DNA of 64,000 nt from an uncultured Pelagibacteraceae bacterium (GCA_902616725.1 CACMTZ010000003.1:153210-217209); one strand, 5' to 3'; positions 35,662 to 44,583 are shown, counted from the stretch's first letter. Translations and numbers: made by a program. The notes: generated by a model from the sequence alone, not told the origin.

Positions 35662-35701
35662 AGAGGTTCAAAAAGTCAATAAATAAGTTAAATAACTATA
35701 T

Positions 35702-36526
35702 ATGGACATTAGAGCTTTTAAAATGGATGGATTAGGTAATGATTTTGTAATAATTGATAATAGACAAAAGATTACCAATTTGACTAAAGATCAAATCATA
35801 AAAATTTGTGATAGAAATTTTATTGGCTGTGATCAATTAATATTTATTGAATCTAGCAAATCAAGTTATGCAAATTTAAAATTTTTTAATTCTGATGGAG
35901 GAGAGTCTGGTGCGTGTGGAAATGGTACTAGATGTGTTGCAAAATTAATCTCCGAGGAGACAAAATCTGAAAACATCATTTTGTCAACTTCAAATGGAAA
36001 TTTAGAGTCGAAAATATTAGATAAAAACATTGTTACGACTGAAATTGGTAAAGCTAAATTACAATGGAACGAAATTCCTTTATCAGAAAAACTAGATACA
36101 AAAAATTTAAATATTAAGATTATTGACTCAAATAACAAAGAACATTCAGGTGGGACGGCAGTTAATGTTGGAAATCCACATATTGTTTTTTTTGTAAACG
36201 AAATTGAAAATTTTAATATTGAAAAAATTGGACCCGAAATCGAAAATCATAAAATTTTTCCAGAAAAATGTAATGTTACAATTGCTACAATAATTAATAA
36301 AAATTTAATTAGAGTGAAAGTATGGGAGAGAGGAGCGGGGCTGACCAAAGCATGTGGAACAGCTGCATGTGCAACAGCATTTGCTGGTAAATTAAATGAT
36401 CTTACTGAAAATAAAACAGACATAGAATTTCAAACAGGTAAATTATCAATTCTTATAGATGATAAAAATTCAATCCACATGAAAGGACCCGTTTCAGAAA
36501 TAAAAGAAATTGAGTTCAAACTATAA
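35702..36526 (+). CDS. dapF: Diaminopimelate epimerase
   Basis: This 274-residue cofactor-free epimerase turns LL-diaminopimelate into the meso form for peptidoglycan and lysine. The two catalytic cysteines are Cys72 in GACGNGTRC and a second in KACGTAACAT (about residue 217). MDGLGNDFVIIDNR and NVGNPHIVFFV are further signatures. It is divergent from ffh and its stop overlaps the ftsY ATG. Confidence 0.97.
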   Translation: MDIRAFKMDGLGNDFVIIDNRQKITNLTKDQIIKICDRNFIGCDQLIFIESSKSSYANLKFFNSDGGESGACGNGTRCVAKLISEETKSENIILSTSNGNLESKILDKNIVTTEIGKAKLQWNEIPLSEKLDTKNLNIKIIDSNNKEHSGGTAVNVGNPHIVFFVNEIENFNIEKIGPEIENHKIFPEKCNVTIATIINKNLIRVKVWERGAGLTKACGTAACATAFAGKLNDLTENKTDIEFQTGKLSILIDDKNSIHMKGPVSEIKEIEFKL

Positions 36527-37443
36527 TGGGAATTTTTGATAAATTTAAGATAGGCTTTAAAAAAAGTGCATCTGCACTGACATCTGGACTAAAAGAAATA
36601 ATTATAAAAAAAGAGATTGACGATAAAAATTTAAATAAAATTGAAGAATTTTTAATTGAGTCAGATGTAGGTGTCGAGGCTGCGTCTGAGATCAAGGAAA
36701 TCATTTCAAGTAAAAAAATCGATCCAAATAAAGATTTATCAACCGAGATAAATCTTATTTTAAAAGAATATATTATTAATCTAATGAAACCTTTAGAGAA
36801 TAATTCTTTTTTCGAAAAAAAAGATAAACTCAATGCAACATTAATCTCAGGTGTGAATGGTGTTGGCAAAACAACAACTATTGGTAAAATAGGTAAAATT
36901 TTAAAAACTAACGGGAACAAAGTTATGTTTGCCGCTTCTGATACTTTTCGAGCGGCAGCTATTGAACAATTAGAAAACTGGGCAAATAAAATTGACGTTA
37001 AAATAACTAAATCATCTCAAGGTTCTGATCCAGCATCAGTCGCATATAAAGCAGTTGAAGAAGCAATCAAAAATAATTTTCACCAAGTATTAATCGATAC
37101 TGCTGGAAGACTACAAAATAAAAAAAATTTAATGGAGGAATATAAAAAGATAGCCAATGTAACAAAAAAAATTGACCAGGATGCCCCTCACAACATTATT
37201 TTAGTTTTAGACGCAACATCGGGACAGAATGTAATTAATCAAGTAGAAGAATTTAACAAAATTATTCCATTAACTGGTTTAATCATGACCAAATTAGATG
37301 GAACTGCCAAAGGTGGTATTCTATTGGCAATAGCAAAAAAATATCAATTACCTATTATTGCTTTAGGCTTGGGCGAAAAAGAAGACGACTTACAATTATT
37401 TAATGCAGAAAAATTTGCTGAAGCTTTTACGCAGATTAATTGA
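36526..37443 (+). CDS. ftsY: Signal recognition particle receptor FtsY
   Basis: This 305-residue SRP receptor GTPase has the NG domain in full: the helical N part, GVNGVGKTTTIGKIG, SDTFRAAAIEQL, DTAGRLQNKKNLMEE, and MTKLDGTAKGG. The acidic A domain of E. coli FtsY is absent, as in many Alphaproteobacteria; a short lysine-containing N-terminus (FKIGFKKS) may help membrane contact. Ffh, its partner, starts 1 kb away on the other strand. Confidence 0.96.
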   Translation: MGIFDKFKIGFKKSASALTSGLKEIIIKKEIDDKNLNKIEEFLIESDVGVEAASEIKEIISSKKIDPNKDLSTEINLILKEYIINLMKPLENNSFFEKKDKLNATLISGVNGVGKTTTIGKIGKILKTNGNKVMFAASDTFRAAAIEQLENWANKIDVKITKSSQGSDPASVAYKAVEEAIKNNFHQVLIDTAGRLQNKKNLMEEYKKIANVTKKIDQDAPHNIILVLDATSGQNVINQVEEFNKIIPLTGLIMTKLDGTAKGGILLAIAKKYQLPIIALGLGEKEDDLQLFNAEKFAEAFTQIN

Positions 37444-37999
37444 TTAAATTACTCGAGATTAAAGGTTTATAAATACTACACTTATAATTATCTTTAAATT
37501 TATAATGCCCACAATCCTTAGAAAAAGACGAAATAATAAAATCAAATTTTCCTGTAGTGGGGTAAAGTTCAAGTTTCTTATTAAAAATATCATACTTAAA
37601 GTTTGCGTTTAAACTTTTAACTGCACTAATCATCACCAGTGTTTTATCATCTTTTAAAAGATAATAAGCAAAGTCATCTGGAAATACAGGAAAGTCATAT
37701 TCCTCTAAATGAAACTTGGCTTGAGAGGGAAACCAATCATAAGAGATCAATGGTGAAGAAGACTTTGTTGAATAATTATAGATATAAAGATCTTTTGGAT
37801 AATCATTTATATAATTACTTTCTTCACCTCTAGCTAAAATCGATTTCTCTCGCCCCTTAAAATATAGCGCAAATTTTTTGTTGTGAGAATCCATATGATC
37901 TATGTGAAATAAATCATCAGGATAAAATGAATTATCTTTCGAAAAAGCAAAGCTTTTTAAAGTTATGAATAAAATTATAATAATAAAAACATTTTTCAC
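37436..37999 (-). CDS. Exported protein of unknown function
   Basis: This is a 187-residue protein with a clear signal peptide (KNVFIIIILFITLKSFAFS) and no transmembrane segment after it, so it is probably periplasmic. I do not recognise the family. The mature part is rich in Tyr, Phe, Asp and Lys and has two cysteines close to the C-terminus (KDCGHY, YKCSIY) that could form a disulfide. The start is GTG, since the next ATG is inside the mature protein. It overlaps the convergent ftsY by 8 bases and lies 49 bases downstream of a membrane-anchored hydrolase gene. Confidence 0.75.
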   Translation of the reverse strand: MKNVFIIIILFITLKSFAFSKDNSFYPDDLFHIDHMDSHNKKFALYFKGREKSILARGEESNYINDYPKDLYIYNYSTKSSSPLISYDWFPSQAKFHLEEYDFPVFPDDFAYYLLKDDKTLVMISAVKSLNANFKYDIFNKKLELYPTTGKFDFIISSFSKDCGHYKFKDNYKCSIYKPLISSNLIN

Positions 38000-38048
38000 T
38001 TTTTAAACTTAATCTTAAATCTTGAAAAATATTTGTTTAGAATACGGC

Positions 38049-38867
38049 TTAATTTAAATTAATCAAAAAAGAGTTTAGTGCTTTTACAAGACTCTCGTCA
38101 TACTCCATCATATGATTGTCATATTTGGTAAAATACGAATATTTGGGTTCATTAGCTATCTCAAATATCTTTTTACCCATCTCAAAAGGAACAATTTGAT
38201 CTTTTTCACCATGCATTATTAAAATTGGAGATTTAATATTTTTAATTTTGTTTTTATTTTCAAATTTATCTTTGAGTAAAAGACCAACAGGTATATATGG
38301 ATAAAATTTTTTAGCCGCATCAATCATTGATGTAAATGGAGTTTCTAAAATAACACCTGCAAACTCTTTGTTCTGGGATAAATGTGTTGCAACTCCTGTT
38401 CCTAATGATTCTCCGTAAATTACTATATTTTTTTCATCTACACCTTTTTTTACCAACCATTTAATTGCACTTTCACCATCCTCATATAACCCAGACTCTG
38501 ATGGTTTACCCTCGTTACCACTAAAACCTCTCCAAGCAATTATTAAAAAATTAACACTCATGTCTCTAAAATGATTTAACTTATGAATTCTATTTTCTAA
38601 AGATCCAGCATTTCCATGAAAAAATAGAATTGTTTTATTTTTTTTTATATCTTTTTCATGATACCAACCCAGTAAATCTAATCCATCTTGGGTTGGGACT
38701 TTTACTTTTTCAATATAAACTGAGAGTTTGTCATCAAAATAATTATTTTCATCAGGATGATACATTAAGTTCCTTTGATAAAAATAAAGAAATACTAAGA
38801 GAAATAGGTAAACTAAAATTGTTAGTTGTAAAAATAATAACAAACTATTCCTAAACCTTTTTAACAT
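38049..38867 (-). CDS. Membrane-anchored alpha/beta hydrolase (ABHD13/BEM46-like)
   Basis: This 272-residue protein has one N-terminal membrane helix (about residues 9-30) and RNLMYHPDE just after it, as in the BEM46/ABHD13 group. The hydrolase domain follows with FFHGNAGS, nucleophile serine in YGESLGTG, an aspartate in HGEKDQIVPF, and a histidine in YDNHMMEY. Substrates of this group are unknown; esterase or acyl-transfer roles at the membrane are likely. It overlaps the EamA gene by 17 bases. Confidence 0.85.
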   Translation of the reverse strand: MLKRFRNSLLLFLQLTILVYLFLLVFLYFYQRNLMYHPDENNYFDDKLSVYIEKVKVPTQDGLDLLGWYHEKDIKKNKTILFFHGNAGSLENRIHKLNHFRDMSVNFLIIAWRGFSGNEGKPSESGLYEDGESAIKWLVKKGVDEKNIVIYGESLGTGVATHLSQNKEFAGVILETPFTSMIDAAKKFYPYIPVGLLLKDKFENKNKIKNIKSPILIMHGEKDQIVPFEMGKKIFEIANEPKYSYFTKYDNHMMEYDESLVKALNSFLINLN

Positions 38868-39756
38868 TATTTTTCTTTGCTAAATATACGCCAAAAAATA
38901 CCAGAATAGTCCCAATAATATGGTAATTTTCAAATTTTTCGTCAAATAAAAAGTATCCATAAATTGCACCGTAAACTGTAAAAACATAAAGCGTAAAGCC
39001 AGTTAAAGATGCACCTAATTTTTTTTGAGCTATAGTATAAAGTGTAAAGGCAATTATCCCTGGCGATATAGCAGCAAAAATCACCCATAAATAAAATTCT
39101 GTTACAAAAATAGTCTCTTTATAAAATAATTCCTCACCAACATAAAAGGGTAACAAACTTAAAGCACCAAAAAAGGAAATCATAGCAAATCTATCGAAAA
39201 TTTTTAATTTTGATTTCCAATAAAATAAATAAATAGAATATAAAGCCCAACCAACTGCAGCAGCTAACATCCATAAATCACCAATTGTAAATCTAAGATT
39301 AATTAATAAATCAATATCACCTTTAATAATAATGACAAAAACACCAATCAAACAAGCAATTAAACCAATTACCTTTGTCAAATTTATTTTTTCTTGAAAA
39401 AAGAAATATGAAATCAAAATAATAAATACTGGAGAGGATGTATAAATTATTCCCATATTAGTTACAGTTGTTGTCTCACCAGCTAAAAAAGGGAAAGCGC
39501 CACATACACCACACCCCATTGACCCCAAAAAAAATAATTTTTTATATTCCTTTTTAATTATGTGAAAATTATTTTTTAAAGTTACATAAGTAAATGGTAA
39601 TAAAATCAAAAAAACCACTGTCCAACGCCAAAATGCAAGTGAAATAGGCGGGACAAATTCAACACCACCTCTAGCAACAACTAAGTTACTAGCCATAAAG
39701 ATTGGTTGTATAAATAGTAATGATAATGGAAATATATCTGTCTTAATATTTTTCAA
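38851..39756 (-). CDS. EamA-family (DMT) transporter
   Basis: This 301-residue integral membrane protein has about ten helices in two EamA repeats, each ending in the family's transport-like hydrophobic pattern (TTVTNMGIIYTSSPVFIILISYFFFQEKI; AIYGYFLFDEKFENYHIIGTILVFFGVYLA). DMT-superfamily members export or import small metabolites; the substrate is unknown. The start is taken as TTG at 39756, since the next ATG would cut the first helix, but no clear ribosome site is visible, so the exact start is uncertain. It begins 11 bases after the 58-residue membrane protein gene. Confidence 0.85.
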   Translation of the reverse strand: MKNIKTDIFPLSLLFIQPIFMASNLVVARGGVEFVPPISLAFWRWTVVFLILLPFTYVTLKNNFHIIKKEYKKLFFLGSMGCGVCGAFPFLAGETTTVTNMGIIYTSSPVFIILISYFFFQEKINLTKVIGLIACLIGVFVIIIKGDIDLLINLRFTIGDLWMLAAAVGWALYSIYLFYWKSKLKIFDRFAMISFFGALSLLPFYVGEELFYKETIFVTEFYLWVIFAAISPGIIAFTLYTIAQKKLGASLTGFTLYVFTVYGAIYGYFLFDEKFENYHIIGTILVFFGVYLAKKNNVKKV

Positions 39757-39767
39757 TTTAATTGGTA

Positions 39768-39944
39768 TTAATCTTTATCAAAAAAGGCTTCGTATATCAT
39801 CATGATGATAGCTGCACCCATTAAGAGATAAACTGGAATAACATCCAAGAAGCCTATCATCATTGATCTTGTCAAAGTTGTAGCTAAACCAATTAAAAAG
39901 AAAACTGCAAAAGATAATCCTATGATTGTAGTAATTTTATTCAT
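39768..39944 (-). CDS. Small two-helix membrane protein (58 residues)
   Basis: This short open frame starts with ATG at 39944, one base after the amidase stop, and ends at TAA 39768-39770, 11 bases before the EamA start. The product runs MNKITTIIGLSFAVFFLIGL, then a short loop with TLTRSM, then a second hydrophobic helix and the acidic/basic end YEAFFDKD. Two helices with a charged C-terminus are typical of a small membrane protein. The tight spacing on both sides argues for a real gene in the TRAP-amidase operon. I know no family for it; it might be an accessory part of the transporter. Confidence 0.7.
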   Translation of the reverse strand: MNKITTIIGLSFAVFFLIGLATTLTRSMMIGFLDVIPVYLLMGAAIIMMIYEAFFDKD

Positions 39945-39945
39945 T

Positions 39946-41274
39946 TTATTCCTGACATTCTTTTTCTAACCAATTAGCAACTCCTAGAAATCTATGATCA
40001 TCATATTTGTTGCCAATTAGTTGAACGCCTAATGGTAAATTATTTTCTCCTTCAAGTAAAGGTAACGAAATACATGGTGTGCCAAGATAAGACCAAACTT
40101 TATTAAATTCTGCTGTTCCTGTACTTTTTAAACCCTTTGGTGCAACACCCGGGCTAGCTGGTGACAAAACTCCATGATAATCCTCAAAAACTTCCTCGTA
40201 AGACTCATAGCCTCTTTTCATAAAATCAATTGCTTCTGCGTATTCTTTCGCGGAATGTTTATTGCCTTTTGTAATTGCATCTTGCATATACTTCGATAAT
40301 TTCTTTTTAAATTTTTTAAAATACACTGAAAAATTATTGGCTAAATCAGTCTCATGAATAATTTGGTGATACTTGTGAATATCCTTAAAATAAGAAGGTG
40401 TATCAAAAATCTCGATATTTTTTTTGAATGAATTAATAAAATATTCAAATGACTCTCTAGACTTTTTATCTATTAATTTCCAATGTTCAGTTTTATAAAA
40501 AATAAATTTAGGATCAAATAAAGGTCCTTTTTTTGTCTCAGATAAAATATTTTCAGTTGAGTAATGTATAGTTGCTGGATCAAATTTATCTTTTTTTATC
40601 AATACTTTTGCCAACATAGCCACATCCTCAACTTTTCGGCCAAAGATTCCTATATGATCTAGATTGTAAGAAGTTCTTAAAACACCATTTCTAGATATCA
40701 AACCATAACTAGGTTTATAACCCACAACTCCACAATAGGATGCTGGTCTAATAATGGATCCTCCAGTTTGTGATCCAATTGATGCAGGTGCCATAAACGA
40801 AGCCACTGAAGCAGCTGATCCGCTTGAAGAACCACCTGGTGTTCTTGTTTTGTCATGTGGATTTGTGGTTGCCGGGGGTCCTAAATAAGCAAGTTCTGAG
40901 GTTGCTGTTTTACCCATTACAATCGCTCCGGATGCATGAAGCAGATCAATTATTTCAGCATTTTGTGAATATGATTTACCTTTTCTAATAACTGTTCCAC
41001 ATTCGGTTGGCATATCAACTGTCCCAATAATGTCTTTAACCGCAATAGGCACTCCATGAAGTGGACCAATTGGTTTTCCAGATCTTCTATGATCGTCAGC
41101 TTCTGCAGCTTTTTCTAATAAAACTTTTTTGTCAAAATGGGCCCAAGCCTTTATATCTTTGTCAAATTTATTGACTCTCTCGATATACTTTTCACAAACA
41201 TCAACAGAAGTGAGTTGAGCATCTTTAATCTTTGTAGCAAGTTCTTCAAGACTTAAAGAAAATATATCTGTCAT
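39946..41274 (-). CDS. Amidase signature family hydrolase
   Basis: This 442-residue amidase has the Ser-cisSer-Lys triad: Lys80 in VPIAVKDI, the Gly/Ser-rich GGSSSGSAASVAS, and the nucleophile serine in IGSQTGGSIIRPASYCG. GatA-like sequence is possible, but there are no gatB or gatC genes nearby and the C-terminal half is divergent, so a free amide is the more likely substrate. It follows dctM by 6 bases. The context suggests it cleaves an amide brought in by the TRAP transporter or a linked pathway, which is an inference. Confidence 0.88.
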   Translation of the reverse strand: MTDIFSLSLEELATKIKDAQLTSVDVCEKYIERVNKFDKDIKAWAHFDKKVLLEKAAEADDHRRSGKPIGPLHGVPIAVKDIIGTVDMPTECGTVIRKGKSYSQNAEIIDLLHASGAIVMGKTATSELAYLGPPATTNPHDKTRTPGGSSSGSAASVASFMAPASIGSQTGGSIIRPASYCGVVGYKPSYGLISRNGVLRTSYNLDHIGIFGRKVEDVAMLAKVLIKKDKFDPATIHYSTENILSETKKGPLFDPKFIFYKTEHWKLIDKKSRESFEYFINSFKKNIEIFDTPSYFKDIHKYHQIIHETDLANNFSVYFKKFKKKLSKYMQDAITKGNKHSAKEYAEAIDFMKRGYESYEEVFEDYHGVLSPASPGVAPKGLKSTGTAEFNKVWSYLGTPCISLPLLEGENNLPLGVQLIGNKYDDHRFLGVANWLEKECQE

Positions 41275-41280
41275 CTAAAA

Positions 41281-42642
41281 TTAATTTGCAAATAATGTCT
41301 CTGGTAACCAAAGTGCTATACCTGGAAATAAATACATTAGAACCATAGCTAAAATCACAATACCTAAAAATGGCATTATTCCTCCAAAGATCTGCATCAA
41401 TTCAACATTCTTTGATTGAACTCCCTTTAGGTAGTAAGCAGACATTGCCATGGGGGGTGTCAAAAATGAGGTTTGTAAATTTAGAGCAATCAACATTGCA
41501 AAGAAATACGGATTTACTCCAAAAAATTCGACTAATGGTAAAAATATTGGTACAAAAATAATTAATATCTCCGTCCACTCCAATGGCCAACCTAATAAAA
41601 ATATAATCAATTGTGTAATTACTAAAAATTGCCAAGGCTGTAAATTTAGAGATTTAAAGAAATGTTCAAAAACCTCGTGGCCTCCAAGATAAGAAAATAC
41701 AGAAGCAAATGTCCACGATCCTATGAAAAGCCACATGATCATTGCAGTTGTTTTAGCTGTCAAAAAGACGGACTCTTTAAAATTTTTCCACTTAAGGGTT
41801 TTATAAAAATATGAAAGCACCAACGATCCAAATGCACCGACGGCTGCAGCTTCAGCAGGTGTTGCTATTCCAGCTAAAATTGTACCTAGAACTAAAATTA
41901 TCAATGAAAATAAAGGTAAGAAAGAGACAAGAACTTCTTTAAGAATTACTGCAGTAGGAGGTATTTCCTCAGCTGCAGGTTTTGGCGCTATTGATGGATT
42001 TAACCAAGCTCTGAACACTGCGTATGCAATGTAAAGTCCCGCTAACATAAGTCCTGGAAAAATAGCAGCTGCAAATAACCTTAGTGGTGATAGTTGAGCA
42101 ATTACAGAGTAAACAATCAACATAATACTAGGTGGAATTAAAATTCCTAAACATCCACCTGAACAAATTATTCCAGATGCAAATTTTTTATCATAACCAG
42201 CTTTAATCATAGCAGGCCATGCTAGTAATCCCATTAAAGTAACAACTGCACCTATAATACCTGTTGCTGTTGAAAATAGGGCACAAGTAATCAGTGCTGC
42301 AACTGCCATTGATGCAGGAAGCTTATGAGATGCTAATCTAATTGCAAAAAATAGTTTTGCTACAATACCTGCTCTTTCAACTAAATATCCCATGAATAAA
42401 AAGAGCGGGACAGCAGTAAGGACATTATTATCCATAACAGTGTAGGTGTTTTGAACAAAAAGTTGGAATATCCTATTATCAAAAAGATGTTCCATCTTAG
42501 TTGGATCAAAGTAAGCATAATATCCAAAACCTAGTCCCATCGCCATTAAAGTAAAGGCAATCGGAAAACCTAATAGTACGGCAAATAAAAATATACCCAT
42601 CATCATAATTGCCACTTCAGGATTTGTCAGACTAAATAACAT
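41281..42642 (-). CDS. dctM: TRAP transporter large permease (DctM/FcbT3 type)
   Basis: This 453-residue permease has 11-13 predicted helices and TRAP large-subunit motifs (GFPIAFTLMAMGLG; NVLTAVPLFLFMGYLVERAGI; IICSGGCLGILIPPSIMLIVYS; IATPAEAAAVGAFGSL). It couples sodium flow to substrate uptake with DctQ and the binding protein DctP. A hydrophilic insert with KPAAEEIPP (about residue 220) is typical of the mannitol/chloroaromatic (COG4664-like) subgroup. The ATG overlaps dctQ by 11 bases. Confidence 0.94.
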   Translation of the reverse strand: MLFSLTNPEVAIMMMGIFLFAVLLGFPIAFTLMAMGLGFGYYAYFDPTKMEHLFDNRIFQLFVQNTYTVMDNNVLTAVPLFLFMGYLVERAGIVAKLFFAIRLASHKLPASMAVAALITCALFSTATGIIGAVVTLMGLLAWPAMIKAGYDKKFASGIICSGGCLGILIPPSIMLIVYSVIAQLSPLRLFAAAIFPGLMLAGLYIAYAVFRAWLNPSIAPKPAAEEIPPTAVILKEVLVSFLPLFSLIILVLGTILAGIATPAEAAAVGAFGSLVLSYFYKTLKWKNFKESVFLTAKTTAMIMWLFIGSWTFASVFSYLGGHEVFEHFFKSLNLQPWQFLVITQLIIFLLGWPLEWTEILIIFVPIFLPLVEFFGVNPYFFAMLIALNLQTSFLTPPMAMSAYYLKGVQSKNVELMQIFGGIMPFLGIVILAMVLMYLFPGIALWLPETLFAN

Positions 42643-43225
42643 CTTCTTTATTTCCTTCTTGTGAAGTTCTCATTAATACTTTTTCAGTTTCTTCGGCATC
42701 ACGCTCTGTTCCTCTTTCTGGCCAACTACCAGTTTTAATACATATAATACATCTGAACACTTCACCTATACCCTGAAGGGTTAACAGACTTCCAGATAAA
42801 GGTATTAAAGATTTTGCCATATAAATTTGAATTTGAGCTGGACTATTCCAACTTGTTTCTTTTATTTTCCAAGCTAGCGCAGCATACTCGTAACCATAAA
42901 AAGCTAATGCAATTACACCAGGGAAAAAGAAAATAAAATATAAAACTATATCTATCCAAGCTTGTACTCTTTGAGAAAATAATCTGTAAATGACGTCTCC
43001 TCTTACATGTGCCTCGGTACACAAAGTATATGCACCAGCCATCATAAAAATCGCACCATACATTTGAAGACTAAAATCGAAATTCCATAAAGTTGGTGCA
43101 TTTAAAGCATATGCCATAAAAACTTCATAGCACGTTCCACCCATTAAAATTACAATACACCAGGAAAATGCTTTACCCATTGAGACGCTTAATCGGTCGG
43201 CAAATTTTATATAAGATCTCATCAT
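42632..43225 (-). CDS. dctQ: TRAP transporter small permease (DctQ/FcbT2 type)
   Basis: This 197-residue protein has four membrane helices and the DctQ features GTCYEVFMAYALNAPTLWNFD, EAHVRGDVIYRLF and ETSWNSPAQIQIYMAKSLIPLSG. It forms the membrane complex with DctM. The first two codons are both ATG, so the start may be one codon later. It is separated from dctP by 85 bases that hold a terminator hairpin. Confidence 0.92.
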   Translation of the reverse strand: MMRSYIKFADRLSVSMGKAFSWCIVILMGGTCYEVFMAYALNAPTLWNFDFSLQMYGAIFMMAGAYTLCTEAHVRGDVIYRLFSQRVQAWIDIVLYFIFFFPGVIALAFYGYEYAALAWKIKETSWNSPAQIQIYMAKSLIPLSGSLLTLQGIGEVFRCIICIKTGSWPERGTERDAEETEKVLMRTSQEGNKEDVI

Positions 43226-43263
43226 AGATATAGACTCTTATTGAATTGTTTTTAATTAATCAA

Positions 43264-43288
43264 ATAAAAAGGGGGCCGAGGCCCCCTC
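43264..43288 (-). terminator. Intra-operon terminator between dctP and dctQ
   Basis: On the minus strand GGGGGC-CTCG-GCCCCC is followed at once by TTTTTATTT (hairpin 43271-43286, T tract 43266-43270). It is the only strong GC hairpin with a T tract seen in this window. Placed after the binding-protein gene, it would keep dctP mRNA abundant and lower dctQM expression, a common arrangement for binding-protein transporters. Confidence 0.85.
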
Positions 43289-43310
43289 ATTAAAATTTAT
43301 GAAAAGTTAA

Positions 43311-44465
43311 TTATAACTTAACTTTTGCTATTGGACCAAACTCATTTTCATACGCAAGTTTGTAATTCGGCTGATTCATCAGCAAGTATTTCATTACTCT
43401 CTTCGCATACGCTTTCTGAGAATCTACGATTTTCTTAAAGAAAGGATCTTTCTTATTGAAATCACCGATTACCTTATCCCAACCTTTTAATTGTTGAGCT
43501 AAGATTTCATCAGAAGTTTGGTAAACATTTACTTTATGCTCATTCATTAACTTAGCTAAGTCAGCTGAGTATCTTACTAAAGCTTTAAAGTAGTTATCAC
43601 TATTTGCAGCATAAGCAGCATTTTTCAATATTGCTTGGTGTGCAGGTGATAAACTATTATATGTTTTTTTGTTAACTGGTATCTCAAACATCTCTTGAGA
43701 TTGGTGGAAGCTTCCTAAGTGATAGTGCTTAGAAACATCTTGCATACCAAACTGAGAGTCTGAAGTAGGGTTGTTAAACTCAGCAGCTTCAATCAAACCA
43801 GTTTTCATCGCTGGCTGAATTTCACCACCTGGTAATTGTCTAACTACCATTCCCATTGCAGTTAAAACGTTAGTCGCTAAACCAACAGTTCTGTACTTCA
43901 TACCTTTAACATCAGACACTTTAGTTACGTTCTTTTTGAACCAACCAAAAGGCTGAGCTGGCATAGGCATATGGAAAAAACCAACATAATCGAAACCAAC
44001 TTTTGCAAGTGTTTCGTCATATAATTTTCTTCCTCCACCATACTCCATCCATCCCATAACTTCTTGAGATGACATTCCGTATGAAGGACCAGTTCCAAAT
44101 AATGATGCAGCAGGGTTTTTACCATACCAATATGCAGTCACCCAGTGACCCATATCTACTACACCGGAACTAACCGCTTGTCCGATTTCTGAAGTCTTTA
44201 CAACTGCTCCAACCGGTTGAAGATCAATCTGAAGAGATCCTCCAGACATTTCTTTAACCATGTTACAATAGTCTCCAGCCATTTCGAAAAAGATGTTAGC
44301 TCCACTTGGCCATGCAGCTTGCATCTTTAAAGTTGTTGCTGCATTTGCCTTCACATATGGCATTGCAACAGCGGCTGCAGCTATAGCACCAGTCTTAGCA
44401 GCAGTTTTAAAGAACTTACGTCTTGAAGATGTTTTCACCTTCAATGATTTATTTTCTTTAGTCAT
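43311..44465 (-). CDS. dctP: TRAP transporter substrate-binding protein (TakP/FcbT1-like)
   Basis: This 384-residue periplasmic protein has a twin-arginine signal (SSRRKFFK, residues 13-20, then an alanine-rich core ending KANA), so it is probably exported folded by Tat. The body has QAAWPSGANIFFEMA, LPGGEIQPAMKTGLIEAAEFNNPTSD, and SFHQSQEMFEIPVNK, the pattern of the keto-acid/lactate-binding TakP subgroup. The ATG has AGGAG five bases upstream, a strong site. Neighbouring 2-hydroxyacid dehydrogenases support a hydroxy- or keto-acid ligand; this is inferred. Confidence 0.93.
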   Translation of the reverse strand: MTKENKSLKVKTSSRRKFFKTAAKTGAIAAAAVAMPYVKANAATTLKMQAAWPSGANIFFEMAGDYCNMVKEMSGGSLQIDLQPVGAVVKTSEIGQAVSSGVVDMGHWVTAYWYGKNPAASLFGTGPSYGMSSQEVMGWMEYGGGRKLYDETLAKVGFDYVGFFHMPMPAQPFGWFKKNVTKVSDVKGMKYRTVGLATNVLTAMGMVVRQLPGGEIQPAMKTGLIEAAEFNNPTSDSQFGMQDVSKHYHLGSFHQSQEMFEIPVNKKTYNSLSPAHQAILKNAAYAANSDNYFKALVRYSADLAKLMNEHKVNVYQTSDEILAQQLKGWDKVIGDFNKKDPFFKKIVDSQKAYAKRVMKYLLMNQPNYKLAYENEFGPIAKVKL

Positions 44466-44482
44466 TATTACTCCTATTAAAG

Positions 44483-44503
44483 TTAATTAACTTGATTAAT
44501 TAA
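44483..44503. promoter_or_regulatory. Palindromic AT element upstream of dctP
   Basis: Two TTAATTAA octamers are separated by CTTGA, 18 bases before the dctP ATG. The symmetry would fit a dimeric repressor or activator site, or simply the 5' leader. In so AT-rich a genome such a match can arise by chance. Confidence 0.25.
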
Positions 44504-44583
44504 AACATAGAATCAGATTAGAGTCTTTCTAAAAAAAGGCGTAGATGTCGCAATAGTTGAATTAGATTCAATCCAGAGTAGAA

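Noticed and set aside
36526..37443. Truncated ftsY
   Set aside because: It lacks only the acidic A domain, which many bacterial FtsY proteins lack; the NG domain is complete.
39946..41274. GatA subunit of tRNA amidotransferase
   Set aside because: No gatB or gatC is adjacent, and the gene lies in a TRAP operon with a divergent C-terminal half.
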